DNA of 6,436 bases, from NCBI GenBank assembly GCA_016839405.1, contig JAEOUJ010000378.1, forward strand, positions 1-6,436, read 5' to 3'. Shown in pieces: positions 5,562 through 6,436 of the stretch. Numbering within the stretch: position 1 is the stretch's first letter; every line of letters begins with the position of its first letter. Source of the DNA: Candidatus Gerdarchaeota archaeon. GTDB lineage: Archaea > Asgardarchaeota > Heimdallarchaeia > JABLTI01. The translations under genes and the position numbers were made by a program. The notes beneath the pieces were generated by a model that saw only the letters and a list, made by a program, of their open reading frames with translations, made no database searches and had not been told where the DNA came from.

Positions 5562-6436
5562 ATGAAGTTTGGTAAAGTAACAAAGGAAATTATAAAAGAG
5601 ATAGAAGAAGAAGTAGGAAAAGATGTAGTATTCGATGAAAAGATGCATAGATTGGCGTATTCAAGAGATTGGTCGCCAAGATTAGATAAAGATATAAAAT
5701 TACCCGACTTAGTAGCAAGACCAAGAACAACGGAAGAAACAGCAAAAATAGTGGCAATAGCAAATAAATATAAAATACCAGTGACGCCAGTAGGTGGACT
5801 CACAGGAATGGGTGGCGGTAGTGTTCCTATTTATGGTGGCATAGTTATTGAATCCAAAGGAATGAATAAAATTTTAGAAATAGATGTTGATAATATGACT
5901 GCTACTGTTCAAGCTGGGATTACCCTTTGGGATCTTAATCAAGAATTAAAGAAATATGATCTTTATTTCCCTCATGAACCTGAAAGTAAGAAGGCTGTTC
6001 CAGTGGCAGCTTCTATTGCCTGTAATAATGATTCTGCTTTTGGAATTCGTCATGGTCGCATGGTTGATCATTTATCTAATGCTGTTATAGTTACAGGCGA
6101 AGGAAAAATCGTTCGTGTTGGCCGTCGTAAAGCAATGTGCTCTAATTCTGGTTATCAGCTTAATTGGCTCCTTGTTGGTTCTGAGGGAACATTAGGTGTT
6201 ATCACTGAAGCTACAGTAAAAGTAATTCCTATTCAAAAAACTCGCATGGTTGATATGATTGTCTTTCCATCTTTAAAAGATTCAATGAATGCTATTCGTG
6301 ATATTATACATTCTGGATTAGCTCTTGAATCCGCTCATATTAACTGTAAAAAACGTTTAAAATTCTACACTCATTCTTATCGTGAAAAGCATGGGCATGA
6401 TCCTGAAATCCCTGAATGGGCTGAAGCTCTTTTAGG
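5562..6436 (+). CDS. FAD-binding oxidase, GlcD / D-lactate dehydrogenase type, 3' end cut off
   Basis: The first 291 codons of a flavoprotein of the glycolate oxidase GlcD / D-lactate dehydrogenase group (VAO/PCMH fold), which oxidises a 2-hydroxyacid or related alcohol with FAD. The FAD-binding domain spans about residues 48-222: P-D-L-V-A-R-P-R-T-T-E-E (48-59), a glycine-rich loop with G-G-L-T-G-M-G-G-G (78-86), M-N-K-I-L-E-I-D (101-108), A-G-I-T-L-W-D-L-N (118-126) and the diagnostic G-S-E-G-T-L-G-V-I-T-E (206-216). The C-terminal FAD-oxidase domain begins near 228 and is truncated by the window edge; the family is usually about 450-500 residues. ATG 5562 is fixed by an in-frame TAG at 5556-5558; no SD is seen. 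Substrate is unknown: the usual T-I-G-G is replaced by P-V-A-A (147-150), and H-E-P-E-S (138-142) stands where GlcD proteins mostly have P-D-P. Codon usage changes sharply after codon 82. Confidence 0.88.
   Translation, partial: MKFGKVTKEIIKEIEEEVGKDVVFDEKMHRLAYSRDWSPRLDKDIKLPDLVARPRTTEETAKIVAIANKYKIPVTPVGGLTGMGGGSVPIYGGIVIESKGMNKILEIDVDNMTATVQAGITLWDLNQELKKYDLYFPHEPESKKAVPVAASIACNNDSAFGIRHGRMVDHLSNAVIVTGEGKIVRVGRRKAMCSNSGYQLNWLLVGSEGTLGVITEATVKVIPIQKTRMVDMIVFPSLKDSMNAIRDIIHSGLALESAHINCKKRLKFYTHSYREKHGHDPEIPEWAEALL

Noticed and set aside
5543..5803. Open frame of 86 codons on the minus strand
   Set aside because: Antisense to the start of the FAD oxidase. It is open because that part of the oxidase gene uses A-ending codons; it ends almost exactly where the codon usage changes.
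5970..5987. Alkyl-DHAP synthase (ether lipid enzyme) suggested by the H-E-P-E-S segment
   Set aside because: The resemblance is one short motif, the rest fits the general GlcD-type pattern equally well, and the catalytic C-terminal part is outside the window.

Overview
The window is very AT-rich and looks archaeal. The first gene resembles the archaea-only DUF61/UPF0216 family. The long central gene encodes a secreted LVIVD-repeat protein with many N-glycosylation sequons and a C-terminal membrane anchor ending in a basic tail. At least one gene has an AT-rich, SD-less upstream region that fits leaderless archaeal transcription. LVIVD proteins with this kind of C-terminal anchor are familiar from Asgard archaea, so a low-GC Asgard lineage is my best guess. 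That placement is inference, and no marker gene here settles it.

Layout: 1-237 is non-coding as far as I can see. 238-666 (+) encodes a small DUF61-like protein. 680-3082 (-) encodes an 800-residue N6-adenine DNA methyltransferase of the Eco57I/type IIG-like group with a C-terminal target-recognition region but no room for a fused nuclease. It converges with the DUF61 gene, leaving only 13 bp between the stop codons. 3083-3291 is an intergenic stretch with a TATA-like box, a palindromic operator-like element and a strong hairpin/T-run terminator for the next gene. 3292-5328 (-) encodes a 678-residue LVIVD-repeat surface protein with about 14 repeat units. 5329-5561 is a divergent promoter region. 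5562-6436 (+) is the 5' part of a GlcD/D-lactate dehydrogenase-type FAD oxidase that runs off the right edge.

The four genes do not form an obvious operon or pathway. The methyltransferase and the LVIVD gene share a strand but are separated by a terminator and a separate promoter. The most notable signals are: (1) an abrupt change of codon usage inside the FAD oxidase gene at about 5808, which suggests a mosaic gene or an assembly join; (2) the first five LVIVD repeats each carry Asn in place of the usual Asp, creating an N-glycosylation sequon at the same repeat position; (3) the apparently solitary methyltransferase with its own palindromic upstream element. I did not find a clearly new multi-gene system.
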